From an uncultured Eubacteriales bacterium (GTDB taxonomy: Bacteria > Bacillota > Clostridia > Christensenellales > Borkfalkiaceae), in the NCBI GenBank assembly GCA_900320065.1, contig ONQV01000001.1, positions 1-53,370 of the forward strand: a stretch of 53,370 nt of DNA, in the 5' to 3' direction. Below, piece by piece: positions 34,966 through 43,984 of this stretch. Every line of letters begins with the position of its first letter. Within the stretch, counting starts at the first letter, position 1. The notes under the pieces are model-generated. The model was not told where the DNA came from. It was given only the letters and a program-made list of their open reading frames with translations, and made no database searches. The translations under genes and the position numbers were made by a program.

Positions 34966-35997
34966 TTATTTTTTCAGATTTTTGCCTGTGTAAAAACGGT
35001 AAAACTGTTTCATACGAGTATTTCTTATGGTCGCAATAATAGGGTAAATTCTTTTTGCAAAGAATTGTTCGGGCGGCATATTTGCTTTCTCAGCAAGTTT
35101 TTCTATCGCTGTCCGTAAGCCGTCGATTGCCTTATTAGAGCCGTTAAGCCCTACGTCTTTGCGACGGGCAACTTCTGTAATAAGCCGAATATATACTATT
35201 TGTACAAGCGGAACAGCATTTAAATAGTTTTGCTTAAACCAAGCAAGTTCTTGTTCGGTTGCTTTATATAAATATTCCGTTATTTCTTCTTTTATCTTGT
35301 CTTCGTTATATATGTAGTAGGTAAGAGAATAACGGATAAACTCGCCGAAACTGTAATACCAATACATAAAATGCTTTATATCTTCGGGGTGTAGAAAGTT
35401 TAATACGAATTCTAACTCCAAGTCGAGAAAAAGCGGCATTTCTAATTTTTTAACAAACAAGTTCCAGCATTTCCAGATAAACTCGCTGTCGTTCGTTTTA
35501 ATCGCTGACTTATATTCCAAATAGTCCAAATTAAACTGCGCTTTCTTTTTTAAGGTAGAAACGTAGCCCTGCGTAACGCCGAGTTTTTCCGCTATCTTTT
35601 TTTGGTTTTCGTTTTTAAGTAAGTTTAATATCTGTCGGTCTTCTCCCGAAAGTTTTGCAAAAAGGTTTTCCTTATCAATCTTTTCCACTGTGGCTGTGGA
35701 GATAGGAATGTCGTCTGAAATAAACACTTCTTGTTCTTTAACGGGAAGTTCGTCTTCTTCGTCATCGGAGATAGGAGAAGTATGGCGAACGTATTTATGT
35801 TCGTTGTTGTAATCTATCTTGTCCAACTCGAATAACGCTTCCCATTCTTTTTCGGTTACTTCGATAATGATATATCCGTGCCCGCCCATTTGAACCGTTG
35901 CATTCTCTAAGTCGTCGCAGGGGTAATAGTAAAGGTATTTGCCTTCCGTTTCGGCGGGTATTTTTTTCTTGTTATAATGATACGCTAATTTATCCAT
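34966..35997 (-). CDS. Helix-turn-helix element protein, 343 aa
   Basis: A 343-residue protein. Residues 1-60 include a hydrophobic beta segment (GGHGYIIIEVTEKEWEALFEL) and an acidic linker (SDDEEDELPVKEQE). Residues about 115-155 hold a sigma-region-4/LuxR-like helix-turn-helix (LSGEDRQILNLLKNENQKKIAEKLGVTQGYVSTLKKKA). The remainder is helical with no motif. Such HTH proteins occur in tRNA-linked elements of Clostridia and may regulate the element or act in replication. It is transcribed towards the integrase, and no ribosome site was confirmed. Function unknown. Confidence 0.6.
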   Translation of the reverse strand: MDKLAYHYNKKKIPAETEGKYLYYYPCDDLENATVQMGGHGYIIIEVTEKEWEALFELDKIDYNNEHKYVRHTSPISDDEEDELPVKEQEVFISDDIPISTATVEKIDKENLFAKLSGEDRQILNLLKNENQKKIAEKLGVTQGYVSTLKKKAQFNLDYLEYKSAIKTNDSEFIWKCWNLFVKKLEMPLFLDLELEFVLNFLHPEDIKHFMYWYYSFGEFIRYSLTYYIYNEDKIKEEITEYLYKATEQELAWFKQNYLNAVPLVQIVYIRLITEVARRKDVGLNGSNKAIDGLRTAIEKLAEKANMPPEQFFAKRIYPIIATIRNTRMKQFYRFYTGKNLKK

Positions 35998-36180
35998 AAC
36001 TTAATTTTACCAAAATAAACCTGACAATTTTAGTCGTATTTAATAAATTTTTTTCAAGTTTATTTTTACACCAATTTTTTGGCTATCGCCGATGCCTAAG
36101 CAGGATAAGGAAAAAGCCACAAAACGCTTTTTCGGTTTTTAACGAAGCGGGAAACCCGATTGTTTTTTTACTGATAAAAA

Positions 36181-36780
36181 TTACAAATCAAGACTATTTT
36201 CTTTTAGTAAAAAGTCCAAAATATTTATAATAACGTAGCCTTTTTCGTTACGCCAAAGTTTGGTTCGGTCGCCCGTAATTATTATCTTTTTAAAAGAGTC
36301 GTCTATGCGGTCTAGCGACGCTTGTTCCTGTTCCATTTTGTTTTGGTCGGGTATAGAAAAAGCGGACTGAATATAATACCGCTGATTGCCTTTATTGCAC
36401 ACGAAATCCACTTCTAAATGTTTGGTTTGGCGTTTGCCCGTATTATCTCTTACGACGTGTTCTATAATTCCGACGTCAACGTTAAAGCCGCGCATAACGA
36501 GTTCGTTATAAATTATATTTTCCATAATATGAGGTTGTTCTTGCTGACGGAAATTGATTCGCGCGTTGCGAAGGCCTATATCGCTGAAATAATACTTAAA
36601 CGGCGAGTTTATATACTTTCTGCCTTTAATATCGTATCTCGAAGACTTGCGGATAAGGAAAGCGTCCAAAAGATAGTCGATATAAGTCGAAATAGTTTTG
36701 TCCGATACATTTATTCCGTTTTTACAAAGTCAAGCGCTTACGTAACGTTTAAGGTCGGCAAGGGTTTTCTAACGGTAAAC
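36181..36780 (-). pseudogene. Remnant of AAA_14/DUF4143 ATPase
   Basis: The last 160 residues of this minus-strand frame match the DUF4143 C-terminal domain of ATP-binding proteins (FKYYFSDIGLRNARIN, NIIYNELVMRGFNVDVG, EVDFV, FSIPDQNK). Upstream, in the same frame, the sequence still reads DKTISTYIDYLL but is broken by in-frame stops (TGA near 36733, TAG about 15 codons earlier), and the AAA N-terminal half is absent. The family is normally about 400 residues. It is a decayed gene next to the integrated element; the upper limit is approximate. Confidence 0.8.
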
Positions 36781-36914
36781 ACCCCGAAGTTCGACACTTT
36801 ACGTACACGTCGTTAATTGTCGCTGCGCCCTTTACGAATCCGCAACGTTTACTGCGGTTCGTTCATTTTTAACAAGTTAAAAAAGGTAAAGTTTTGTATA
36901 AAAATAGCGTCGCA

Positions 36915-36938
36915 ACGTAATGTTACGTGTGATATAAT
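36915..36938 (+). promoter_or_regulatory. Promoter with operator-like palindrome for the MBL gene
   Basis: TATAAT (36933-36938) lies about 28 bases before the ATG; a 14-bp inverted repeat (ACGTAATGTTACGT, 36915-36928) sits directly upstream where the -35 and spacer would be. It could be an operator for a repressor. No good -35 is evident. Confidence 0.4.
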
Positions 36939-36965
36939 AAAAAAAGTGATCGGAGAAATGGTTTA

Positions 36966-38078
36966 ATGTCGTATATTTTTTTATATCAAAAAGGACAAGT
37001 AACGCATATCAAGACAGCGGAAACGACTAATTTAAAAAAAGTCGGGGTTTGTACACTTTCTTTCGATATCTTCATTGTAACCGATAAAATTGAAACGGAA
37101 ACGGAAATATCCACGTTATCCGAACTTCCCGTTGATGCGTGTTTCGCGCCGAACAAGTGGGAACACGTAATTGCTCAGGCGGATGTCTACGCTTCGGATA
37201 GTGATACTTTTTGTCTGCTTGTTCTAAACGATTGCGACGGAGAAAAGATCAATATAAAAAACGTAAAATTCAGCGAACCTCTCGGCGAGTTGTTTGATGG
37301 CGGCAGGCTTTACCAGATTTTTCCGGCTTATGCGCAAAGTATGGGATACGTGTATATTACAAAAAGAGGCAAAGTCGTGGTAGTGGACGGCGGCGGTGAA
37401 AAGGATAAGGACGAACTTACTTCGCTTATTATGGAATTCGGCGGCGTGGTCGAGCATATGTTTATAACGCACTATCATAGCGACCATATTTGCGCGATAA
37501 TAGAACTTTTCAAAGAAAACAAAGTCAAGGTTAAAAATTTGTATTACGATTTTCCGTCCGAAGAAATTTTGGCTTTGGCGGAAGATGACGGCGACAATCG
37601 TCTGGTAAAGGAATTTACCGACGCTATTCCAAAAGGCGTAAACGTTATTACGCCTTCGAAAGGCGATATCGTCAAGATAGACGAACTTACCGTTACCGTA
37701 CTTAACGATGCTTGTTTTGAGATAAGGTCTAATTTTTGTAACGATAGTAGTATCTTGTATAAATTCAATACGGGAAAAAGCAAGATATTGTTTACGGGCG
37801 ATTTGGGTGCGATAGGCGACGAATATATAAAAGACAAGTGGTTTCGCAAGGAAATAAGCGACTGTAACGTCGTACAAATGGCGCACCATGGTCAGAATGG
37901 CACGAGCAAAGCGTTTTACGACTGCATAGATAAGATAGAAGTATGTCTGTATCCCGCGCCGTGGTGGCTATGGAACGGTTGGGACTGGGGCACGCCGAAA
38001 ACGCGTTCGTGGATGCGCGAAAGGGGAGTGCTGAGAAGTATTCCTTGCGTTCCCGCCGTTACGATTGAAATAAAATAA
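36966..38078 (+). CDS. Metallo-beta-lactamase-fold hydrolase (ComEC/Rec2-type)
   Basis: A 370-residue protein. The first ~125 residues are an unrecognised N-terminal region. The MBL core begins about 125-130 (VVVDGGGE), with the metal motif THYHSDHI (about 168-175), a later Asp in FTGDLG and MAHHGQNG (about 309-316), typical of ComEC-like beta-lactamase-fold hydrolases. No membrane segments are seen, so it is soluble and not part of a DNA uptake channel. Substrate unknown; nucleic acid or small phosphodiesters are possible. GGAG lies 10 bases before the ATG. It is downstream of a decayed ATPase and upstream of a broken epimerase fragment. Confidence 0.85.
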   Translation: MSYIFLYQKGQVTHIKTAETTNLKKVGVCTLSFDIFIVTDKIETETEISTLSELPVDACFAPNKWEHVIAQADVYASDSDTFCLLVLNDCDGEKINIKNVKFSEPLGELFDGGRLYQIFPAYAQSMGYVYITKRGKVVVVDGGGEKDKDELTSLIMEFGGVVEHMFITHYHSDHICAIIELFKENKVKVKNLYYDFPSEEILALAEDDGDNRLVKEFTDAIPKGVNVITPSKGDIVKIDELTVTVLNDACFEIRSNFCNDSSILYKFNTGKSKILFTGDLGAIGDEYIKDKWFRKEISDCNVVQMAHHGQNGTSKAFYDCIDKIEVCLYPAPWWLWNGWDWGTPKTRSWMRERGVLRSIPCVPAVTIEIK

Positions 38079-38094
38079 TTTTAATAAAACGTAT

Positions 38095-38428
38095 TCGGAA
38101 AATAAACAGCCGCAACTTAAAAGTGTGTTTCGATACGGGGCACGCGAACTTGTTTCACGACGATATAGCCGCCGACGTAAGGCTTTTGGATAAAGATCTT
38201 GCCTGTCTGCATGTTCACGATAACAAAGGGAATTGGGATCAACATCTTATCCCTTATCAGGGGAATATTAAATGGGACGAATTTTTAGCGGCGCTTAAAG
38301 AGATAGATTATAAGGGTACGTTTTCGCTTGAAACGTATATTTCATTAAGTATGCCCGAACCCGTCCGGGAAAATATGCGTGTAGATCTTGCCCTGCTCGC
38401 AAAAACTATGGCGACGAAATTAGGATAA
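38095..38428 (+). pseudogene. C-terminal fragment of a sugar phosphate isomerase/epimerase
   Basis: About 101 residues match the last half of a xylose-isomerase-like TIM barrel: VCFDTGHANLFHDD, LHVHDNKGNWDQHLIPYQG (metal-ligand His/Asp region) and WDEFLAALKEIDYKGTFSLETY. A full family member is about 270 residues, so the N-terminal half is missing. No ribosome site precedes the first in-frame GTG (38123). Traces of the reading frame continue upstream (INSRNLK) to about 38095. It looks like a remnant of a gene that was cut by the insertion or deletion that brought the MBL gene next to it. Confidence 0.75.
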
Positions 38429-38468
38429 TAAAAACAGAAAAGCATCTTGTTTTACGGGGAACTAATAA

Positions 38469-39686
38469 ATGACTAAAAAAAGGGAGATTTTTTTAATAGT
38501 TATCTGCTGGCTATCCTATACGGTAGCGCAACTCGGCAGATATTCTTACAGTTCTAACGTAACTTTAATAATGGAAAGGTTTGCGGTTGGGCACTCGGAA
38601 GTTTCGCTCCCCGCAACTCTTTTTTTCTTTGCTTACGGGATAGGACAGATATGCGTGGGCGTGTTCTGTCATAAGTTCAACAGAAAAATACTCGTCGTAT
38701 CCGCGCTTGTTATTTCGGGGATTGTAAATTTCGTAATATTTTTCGGTGCGGAATTTATGACCATAAAATATCTGTGGTTATTAAACGGTTTCATACAGGC
38801 TAATTTATGGCCGGTGATGCTCTTGATAATAAGAGAAAACGTATCCGCCGAAAGGATAGCACTAGCGGGGGTTGTTATGGCAACCGCTTCGACGGGCGGA
38901 AAGTTCGCGGCGATAGGCGTGTGCGCAATATTTGCAATAGATACTAGCATGTTTATGTATTGTTTTTTTACAGCGGGCGTGATGCTGTTTGTCACTGCAG
39001 TACTGTTTTTATGCGCAGCGGGCAAAATAAAGAAACCCGAACCCGTTGAAAACGAGAAGACTGAAGGGGAAATTCCCAAACGGAAACCTGATAAAAAAGC
39101 GATAATTTTGTTATTATTACTCGGTGAATTTTCGCTCGCCTGCTACGCGATATCGGGCGGATTGCAATCCTGGGTGCCCGCCATACTTAAAGACACTTAT
39201 GGGATGTCCGACGCACTTTCGATATTTATGTCCGTGCTGTTGCCGTTATTTACTTTGCCCGTTCCGGTAATTTCCCTGTTTTTATACAAGAAGTTGAAGA
39301 ATTACGTTTTGGTTTGTCTACTTTCTTTTGTGGTGGGTGCGGTTTTGATAACGGGCGTTTTGTTTGTTTTAGATGTTAGTTGGCTACCGGTGATAATACT
39401 CTTTACTATGGAAGCGATAATGATGGGAATAGTGTCGAATACGACCACCGTACAAGTGCCTTTAACGTTCAAGGGGAAATTCGACGCGGGATTTTTGGCG
39501 GGTTACTTAAACGGGGCTGCTTACATAGGCATGTCGATAGCGACATACGTATTAGGGTATATGGCTGACGCAAGCGGCTGGACGGGCGCATTTATATTGC
39601 TTATATGTATCGCGGTGTTTTCCGCGGTTTTAGCGTTAATCCATCTGATTTTTTTAAGGAGTGAAAAAGCAGAAATAAAAGACTGA
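38469..39686 (+). CDS. MFS transporter, GlpT/organophosphate-antiporter-like
   Basis: Integral membrane protein of 405 residues with about 12 hydrophobic segments in two groups of six and a charged central loop (about 185-210). The beginning YTVAQLGRYSYSSNVTLIME contains the GRYxYSSN pattern seen in GlpT/UhpT-like organic phosphate antiporters. It follows the epimerase fragment by 40 bases, with GGGGAA before the ATG, and may have belonged to a sugar-phosphate use cluster with it. The transported compound is not evident. A hairpin terminator follows, convergent with the EamA gene. Confidence 0.8.
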   Translation: MTKKREIFLIVICWLSYTVAQLGRYSYSSNVTLIMERFAVGHSEVSLPATLFFFAYGIGQICVGVFCHKFNRKILVVSALVISGIVNFVIFFGAEFMTIKYLWLLNGFIQANLWPVMLLIIRENVSAERIALAGVVMATASTGGKFAAIGVCAIFAIDTSMFMYCFFTAGVMLFVTAVLFLCAAGKIKKPEPVENEKTEGEIPKRKPDKKAIILLLLLGEFSLACYAISGGLQSWVPAILKDTYGMSDALSIFMSVLLPLFTLPVPVISLFLYKKLKNYVLVCLLSFVVGAVLITGVLFVLDVSWLPVIILFTMEAIMMGIVSNTTTVQVPLTFKGKFDAGFLAGYLNGAAYIGMSIATYVLGYMADASGWTGAFILLICIAVFSAVLALIHLIFLRSEKAEIKD

Positions 39687-39726
39687 AAATTTTGATTTAT
39701 TTCAAAGGCAATTTACCGTTTCAGAA

Positions 39727-39764
39727 AAAATTCCGCCCATCGGTTTACTGGTGGGCGGAATTTT
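39727..39764. terminator. Bidirectional terminator between MFS and EamA genes
   Basis: A 13-bp inverted repeat (39727-39739 with 39752-39764) has A/T-rich ends giving a U-tract on both strands. It lies between convergent transporter genes. Confidence 0.8.
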
Positions 39765-39777
39765 CAATTTATCTTTT

Positions 39778-40761
39778 TTATTTGACCGAATTAAAATGAT
39801 TATGCTGACAAGTCGGATTTGCTTTTTCCGCTTCGTTAACGGTAACATTATTTTTTAAATCTTCGTTTTTAAGGTGTTTTAAATCGCCTATTTCAAGCAA
39901 CACGAGCGATAAGATTGTGGTTGCTATTCCGACGTAGCCTATTATCCCGACGTTCACGCCGAAAACCGTTATTCCGAAAACCGTAGCAACAATTATTTCC
40001 AAAGTCGAAAGCATACTCGCTTTACCTGCGGAAATCGTTTTAAGCCCCGCGGAATAGAAAAGGTATGCGATTGCGGTGGATAATCCCGCTAATCCCGTAA
40101 AATACACAAGACTTATGGGTTGTTCCGCAACTTTTACGGGTAAGTTCCACGCGGAGGCGACGAAAAAACCCGCTATAGAAGAAAACAGGAACACATAGAA
40201 AGTAACGGTTTCCGCAGAGTATTTTTTACCCGCGATTTTTCCGCCGATACCGTAAAGAGCGAGAAACAGCCCCGTTGCAAGTCCTATAAAAAGTCCTTTG
40301 ACGGTTATATGCAATTTTCCGCCGAAAGACAGCATAGCGCATCCGCCGAGTACTCCCGCGAGCGCTATGAGTTTGACGAGCGTAATTTTTTCTTTAAAAA
40401 CGAAACGTGAAATAAAAACCGTCCAAACGGGCGAAGTGTACATAAGCATAGCCGCAACTGACGAGCCGTTTTCTTCTATCGAACGTGTATAAAAAATGCA
40501 CACCGTCAAAAAGCAGCCTATTCCGATAAAAGCTAATAACGGCAGATCTTTTAGCGCCGTGCGGAAAAGTTTTCTGTCTTTAAAAAACACATAAATTCCG
40601 AGGAACACCGTTGCAAAAAGAGATCTTATGCAGGTTATTTCTACGGAAGAAAATCCTAAATCGTTAAGCGGCAAAGAGAAAAGACTGATCATTCCCCATA
40701 ATCCCGCGCAAGCAATTATAAATAATTCACCCGAAAATTTTTTAATATTACGTAAAGACAT
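39778..40761 (-). CDS. EamA/DMT-family transporter
   Basis: A 327-residue membrane protein with about ten hydrophobic helices in two EamA repeats: FIIACAGLWGMISLFSLPLNDLGFSS and IEENGSSVAAMLMYTSPVWTVFISRFVFKEK in the first half, and AKKYSAETVTFYVFLFSSIAGFFVASAWN and STLEIIVATVFGITVFGVNVGIIGYVG in the second. EamA proteins export or import amino acids, nucleobases or drugs; the substrate cannot be read. ATG at 40761 is the more likely of two adjacent starts. It ends with a hydrophilic tail. It is divergent from the phosphoesterase lipoprotein gene. Confidence 0.88.
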   Translation of the reverse strand: MSLRNIKKFSGELFIIACAGLWGMISLFSLPLNDLGFSSVEITCIRSLFATVFLGIYVFFKDRKLFRTALKDLPLLAFIGIGCFLTVCIFYTRSIEENGSSVAAMLMYTSPVWTVFISRFVFKEKITLVKLIALAGVLGGCAMLSFGGKLHITVKGLFIGLATGLFLALYGIGGKIAGKKYSAETVTFYVFLFSSIAGFFVASAWNLPVKVAEQPISLVYFTGLAGLSTAIAYLFYSAGLKTISAGKASMLSTLEIIVATVFGITVFGVNVGIIGYVGIATTILSLVLLEIGDLKHLKNEDLKNNVTVNEAEKANPTCQHNHFNSVK

Positions 40762-40995
40762 CAAGTTTTACCATAGATCCGTAAAAAGTATATAAAATAT
40801 TATATCACTTATCGTTGATTTATAGCAAATCCGTTTTTATAGTTATTTTTACGATTTTTATATTATAAAGTCCGATATCGAATTTCGTCCCCTAAACTTG
40901 TTAAAAAAAGTAAATTTAATTTTAAAAAACGGGTTGCGAATATCCCGTATGCGATATTAAAATATAAACGGATAATGATATTTCGGAGAAAAGAT

Positions 40996-42597
40996 ATGAA
41001 ATTTGTAAGACGATTAACGGCTTTGGTACTGTGTTGTGTTTTCGCAACGGCGCTATTCGCTTGCGGAAACGCGGAAACGCATACGCACGCTCTTCTTTAT
41101 CATCAAGGCAGGGAGTCCACGTGTACGAAAGAAGGCAAACTCGAATACTGGGAATGCGTCGATTGCGGCAAACTGTACTCGGATAAAGAATGTAAAAGCG
41201 AAATAACCGTTGAAGAAACGAAGTTGCAAAAGGTCGCTCACGATACTATTCATCACGAAGCGACCGAAGCGACGGACGAAAAGACGGGCAATATCGAATA
41301 CTGGGAATGTAAAAATTGCGGAAAGTTGTTTTCGGATGCGGCTTGCAGTAAGCAGATTGCGGCAAAAGATACCGAAACGAATACGCTCGGCACGCTCGTT
41401 GACTTTTTTGTGGATGTTCCCGACGGCAGGGATATAGTCGTATTGCAGATAACCGATACACAGATAATAGATTCAAACACAATGAGACGTCCTGACAGAT
41501 TAGACGCGACTTCGATAAGCAGTTATAGGAACGAGTCAGAGTACGATTCAATGGAGAAATACTGTTTTAAATATCTTCGCGAAATGGTGTCGGAAATCAA
41601 TCCCGATTTTATAATAATGACGGGCGACAACACTTACGGCGAATTTGACGACGACGGGCATATTCTTTTAAGACTTATAGAAGTTATGGAAAGTTTCGAG
41701 ATACCTTGGGCGCCCGTATTCGGCAATCACGACCTTGAAACGAACAAGGGTGCGGACTGGTATAGCGAGCAGTATGAAAACGCCGAATACTGTTGTTTCA
41801 AGCAAAGAACGTTGTCGGGCAACGGCAATTATACCGTCGGAATAAGACAAGGCGGGGAACTTAAACGTCTTTTCGTGATGCTGGATAGCGAAGGCTGCGG
41901 CAACGCAAGCCAGATGTCGCTCGCAAACGGACATACTCATAAAGAAAAAGGTTTTAAACAGGATCAGATAGAGTGGTACACGGACACAATAACTAAAATA
42001 AAGAACTTCGTGCCGACGGTAAAAATTTCTTTCGCGTATCATATTCAGATGGAAATGGTTTTTAAAGCGTTGAGAGAAACGTACGGTTCTAATCTTTTCC
42101 CGCAATACGAAGGCTATGTCGAGATTGACCCCATATTATCCATCGACAGAGTGATAGAAAAGCAGGCGAGCGATTTCGGGTTTGTTAATGAAATGGCTCC
42201 GGCTTGGGACAGCGATTTTACCGTTTATAACGGCATAAAAGCACTCGGCGTGGATTCTATGTTCCTTGGGCATTGCCATACAAATTGTTACAGCGTCGTT
42301 TATGACGGAATAAGATTCCAGTTCGGACTTAAAAGTTCAAGGCACGATTTCTTAGCGATTGTAAACAAGACTACAGGCGCTATGAGACAAGGATTTTGGT
42401 TAGACACCGACGACGGCAATACGGGCTCTTGTCCGCTTATAGGCGGTACGGTAATTCCGTTATCACAATATAACGGCGCAATTCTCGAGCCTTATATTTA
42501 TTATTGTACAGGCGCGGGGAAAGAAGTCGACTGGTCGCAATGGAACAATACGATCAGTACGAACGACGACTGGTCGTCGCACTACACGGAATACTAA
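40996..42597 (+). CDS. Calcineurin-like phosphoesterase lipoprotein with two CxxC repeats
   Basis: Exported lipoprotein of 533 residues: a signal peptide with LFACGN (Cys about 23). Two repeats of about 45 residues follow (YWECVDCGKLYSDKEC and YWECKNCGKLFSDAAC), each with a CxxC pair and an extra Cys, possibly disulfide or zinc modules. The enzyme part has metallophosphatase motifs: QITDTQI (DxH variant), MTGDNTYG (GDxx), FGNHDLE (GNHD), and later LGHCHTNCYS (GHxH). It likely cleaves phosphomono- or diesters outside the cell. GGAG precedes the ATG at 40996. A terminator follows. Confidence 0.88.
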   Translation: MKFVRRLTALVLCCVFATALFACGNAETHTHALLYHQGRESTCTKEGKLEYWECVDCGKLYSDKECKSEITVEETKLQKVAHDTIHHEATEATDEKTGNIEYWECKNCGKLFSDAACSKQIAAKDTETNTLGTLVDFFVDVPDGRDIVVLQITDTQIIDSNTMRRPDRLDATSISSYRNESEYDSMEKYCFKYLREMVSEINPDFIIMTGDNTYGEFDDDGHILLRLIEVMESFEIPWAPVFGNHDLETNKGADWYSEQYENAEYCCFKQRTLSGNGNYTVGIRQGGELKRLFVMLDSEGCGNASQMSLANGHTHKEKGFKQDQIEWYTDTITKIKNFVPTVKISFAYHIQMEMVFKALRETYGSNLFPQYEGYVEIDPILSIDRVIEKQASDFGFVNEMAPAWDSDFTVYNGIKALGVDSMFLGHCHTNCYSVVYDGIRFQFGLKSSRHDFLAIVNKTTGAMRQGFWLDTDDGNTGSCPLIGGTVIPLSQYNGAILEPYIYYCTGAGKEVDWSQWNNTISTNDDWSSHYTEY

Positions 42598-42621
42598 AAC
42601 GTTATTGATAGATAATAAACG

Positions 42622-42652
42622 AAAAGACGCCCGAAATTCGGGCGTCTTTTTA
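42622..42652 (+). terminator. Terminator after the phosphoesterase
   Basis: An inverted repeat with 14-base arms (42622-42635 with 42637-42650) ends in TTTTT on the plus strand. It also lies at the end of the convergent AraC gene and may serve both. Confidence 0.85.
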
Positions 42653-42677
42653 TGTACATATCAAATAGGGGTTAAAT

Positions 42678-43505
42678 TTATTTTTTGATGGATAACTGGT
42701 TAAGGTTACGCCATTGAGACGGTGGCATCGAAAAAATTTTGGTAAACTGATTTATAAAGTTTTTAGGCGATTCATAACCGACAGCGTTCGCTATGTCGAT
42801 AACTTTCATATTAGTATTCATAAGAAGATAAGAAGCGTGGTTCATTTTTTGGATAGTGAAAAAATTTATAATGGTTTTTCCCGTATATTTATTGAATTCT
42901 TTGCAAATATGACAATGGCTGTAGGGTGTGTCGGCGATCAGTTGTTCTACCGTAAAAGAAAAGTTTTCGGGATTTTTGAGTTTTTGGACAAGTTCGTTTA
43001 TCCAGGAAGAAGCCATTTTCGGTAATTTGGCGATAAGTATCTTTGTAAGCAAAGTTATTATTATCGAAAAGTGTACGTTTTTTTGCACATTTAAATTTTG
43101 CGCGGAATAGTTCGGCGCAAAGATCATTTCTTCAAAGAAATTTATCGACGTAGGGGAAACGGTTAGATAGACAGGGGCGTCGGGATTATTTAACTCGTCG
43201 TATATAGAAGGCGAAACATAATCGCACCATTTTCGCATGTCATCGTCGTCGATATAAAAATCTCTATGACGGTAGGAGTCGTCGTCGTTAAATTTTTGAA
43301 AAAAATGAGAGTCTTTAAAAGGGCGCAGGAACATAATAGTACCGGCGGGCAATTTTGAAGTTTTGCCGTTGACCGTGTGGATGCAGTTGCCGTTTAATAT
43401 TATGAATATTTCCCAAAAAGTGTGATTGTGTATTTCCTGTTCGGGTATGTGGATGTAGTTAGTATACGGAAAATTCATTATAGACGTTTTTGTTATGGTA
43501 CGCAT
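42678..43505 (-). CDS. AraC-family transcriptional regulator
   Basis: A 275-residue regulator. The N-terminal cupin-like sensor has NHTFWEIFIILNGNCIHTVNGKT (about 28-50) and PAGTIMFLRPF; the C-terminal AraC HTH (about 175-270) has TVEQLIADTPYSHCHICKEFNKYTGKTIINFF and MKVIDIANAVGYESPKNFINQFTKIF. It is divergent from the ABC solute-binding gene, the usual location for a local activator of a carbohydrate uptake and breakdown cluster. The effector is unknown. The gap to the next gene holds palindromes that may be its operator. Confidence 0.9.
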   Translation of the reverse strand: MRTITKTSIMNFPYTNYIHIPEQEIHNHTFWEIFIILNGNCIHTVNGKTSKLPAGTIMFLRPFKDSHFFQKFNDDDSYRHRDFYIDDDDMRKWCDYVSPSIYDELNNPDAPVYLTVSPTSINFFEEMIFAPNYSAQNLNVQKNVHFSIIITLLTKILIAKLPKMASSWINELVQKLKNPENFSFTVEQLIADTPYSHCHICKEFNKYTGKTIINFFTIQKMNHASYLLMNTNMKVIDIANAVGYESPKNFINQFTKIFSMPPSQWRNLNQLSIKK

Positions 43506-43984
43506 ATCGGTTTTTCCTTTTTATAAACTTTTATAAGAATAAAAAAAGTAAAATTTTCGGGTCAACGTTGTAAAAAAAATTCAAAAAAATATTTACAAAT
43601 TAAACATATCATATTGTTTTGCTGTTGTCAAGATTATTTTTTAATATGATAAAAAACGTAATTTTTTGTATAAAAACCGAGTTGAAGCGTAAAATGAAAT
43701 ATTTTATACTTAAATTACAATAATAATGATAATCGGTGTATTTTTCTTATCGGGAAGATTGTCAGAAGCGGTCGGTAAAAATTTTTACATCAAATTCAGA
43801 TACGTTGTGTAATATTATAACCGTTTTTCGAGAGAGTATACTCTCTTTCCGTTTGAATTCTCAAACGGAAAACGGGCTTAACGGATTTTATTAAAACTAA
43901 TAAAGGCATCAAAAAAGGTATCAAAAATTAAAGTACTTTTTTGAAAATAAACTTTAAAAACATAAAACAGAAAGGAGAAATTGT
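43506..43984. promoter_or_regulatory. Control region between AraC and surface-operon genes
   Basis: A 479-base AT-rich gap without a gene. It holds a perfect 16-base palindrome (43831-43846, AGAGAGTATACTCTCT) followed directly by an 11-bp hairpin (43846-43856 with 43861-43871). The plus-strand promoter of the ABC gene is expected downstream of these; AAAGGAG sits just before the ATG. The first hairpin is a candidate operator. Confidence 0.5.

Larger units (their letters stand above)
32340..36000. mobile_element. Small integrated element at tRNA-Leu 3' end (probable)
   Basis: A tyrosine integrase 162 bases from the tRNA 3' end, an unrecognised protein with Mob-like words, and an HTH protein follow in one minus-strand cassette. 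This is the usual layout of a tRNA-targeted integrative element. No second copy of the tRNA 3' end is seen by eye downstream, so the right boundary is not defined; 36000 is an estimate just past the last cassette gene. The element may be a remnant or a mini-element without its own replication genes. A decayed ATPase gene borders it. Confidence 0.55.

Noticed and set aside
36000..36180. Right attachment site of the tRNA-Leu element
   Set aside because: No copy of the tRNA 3' end was found by eye here or further downstream; reporting a site would be a guess.
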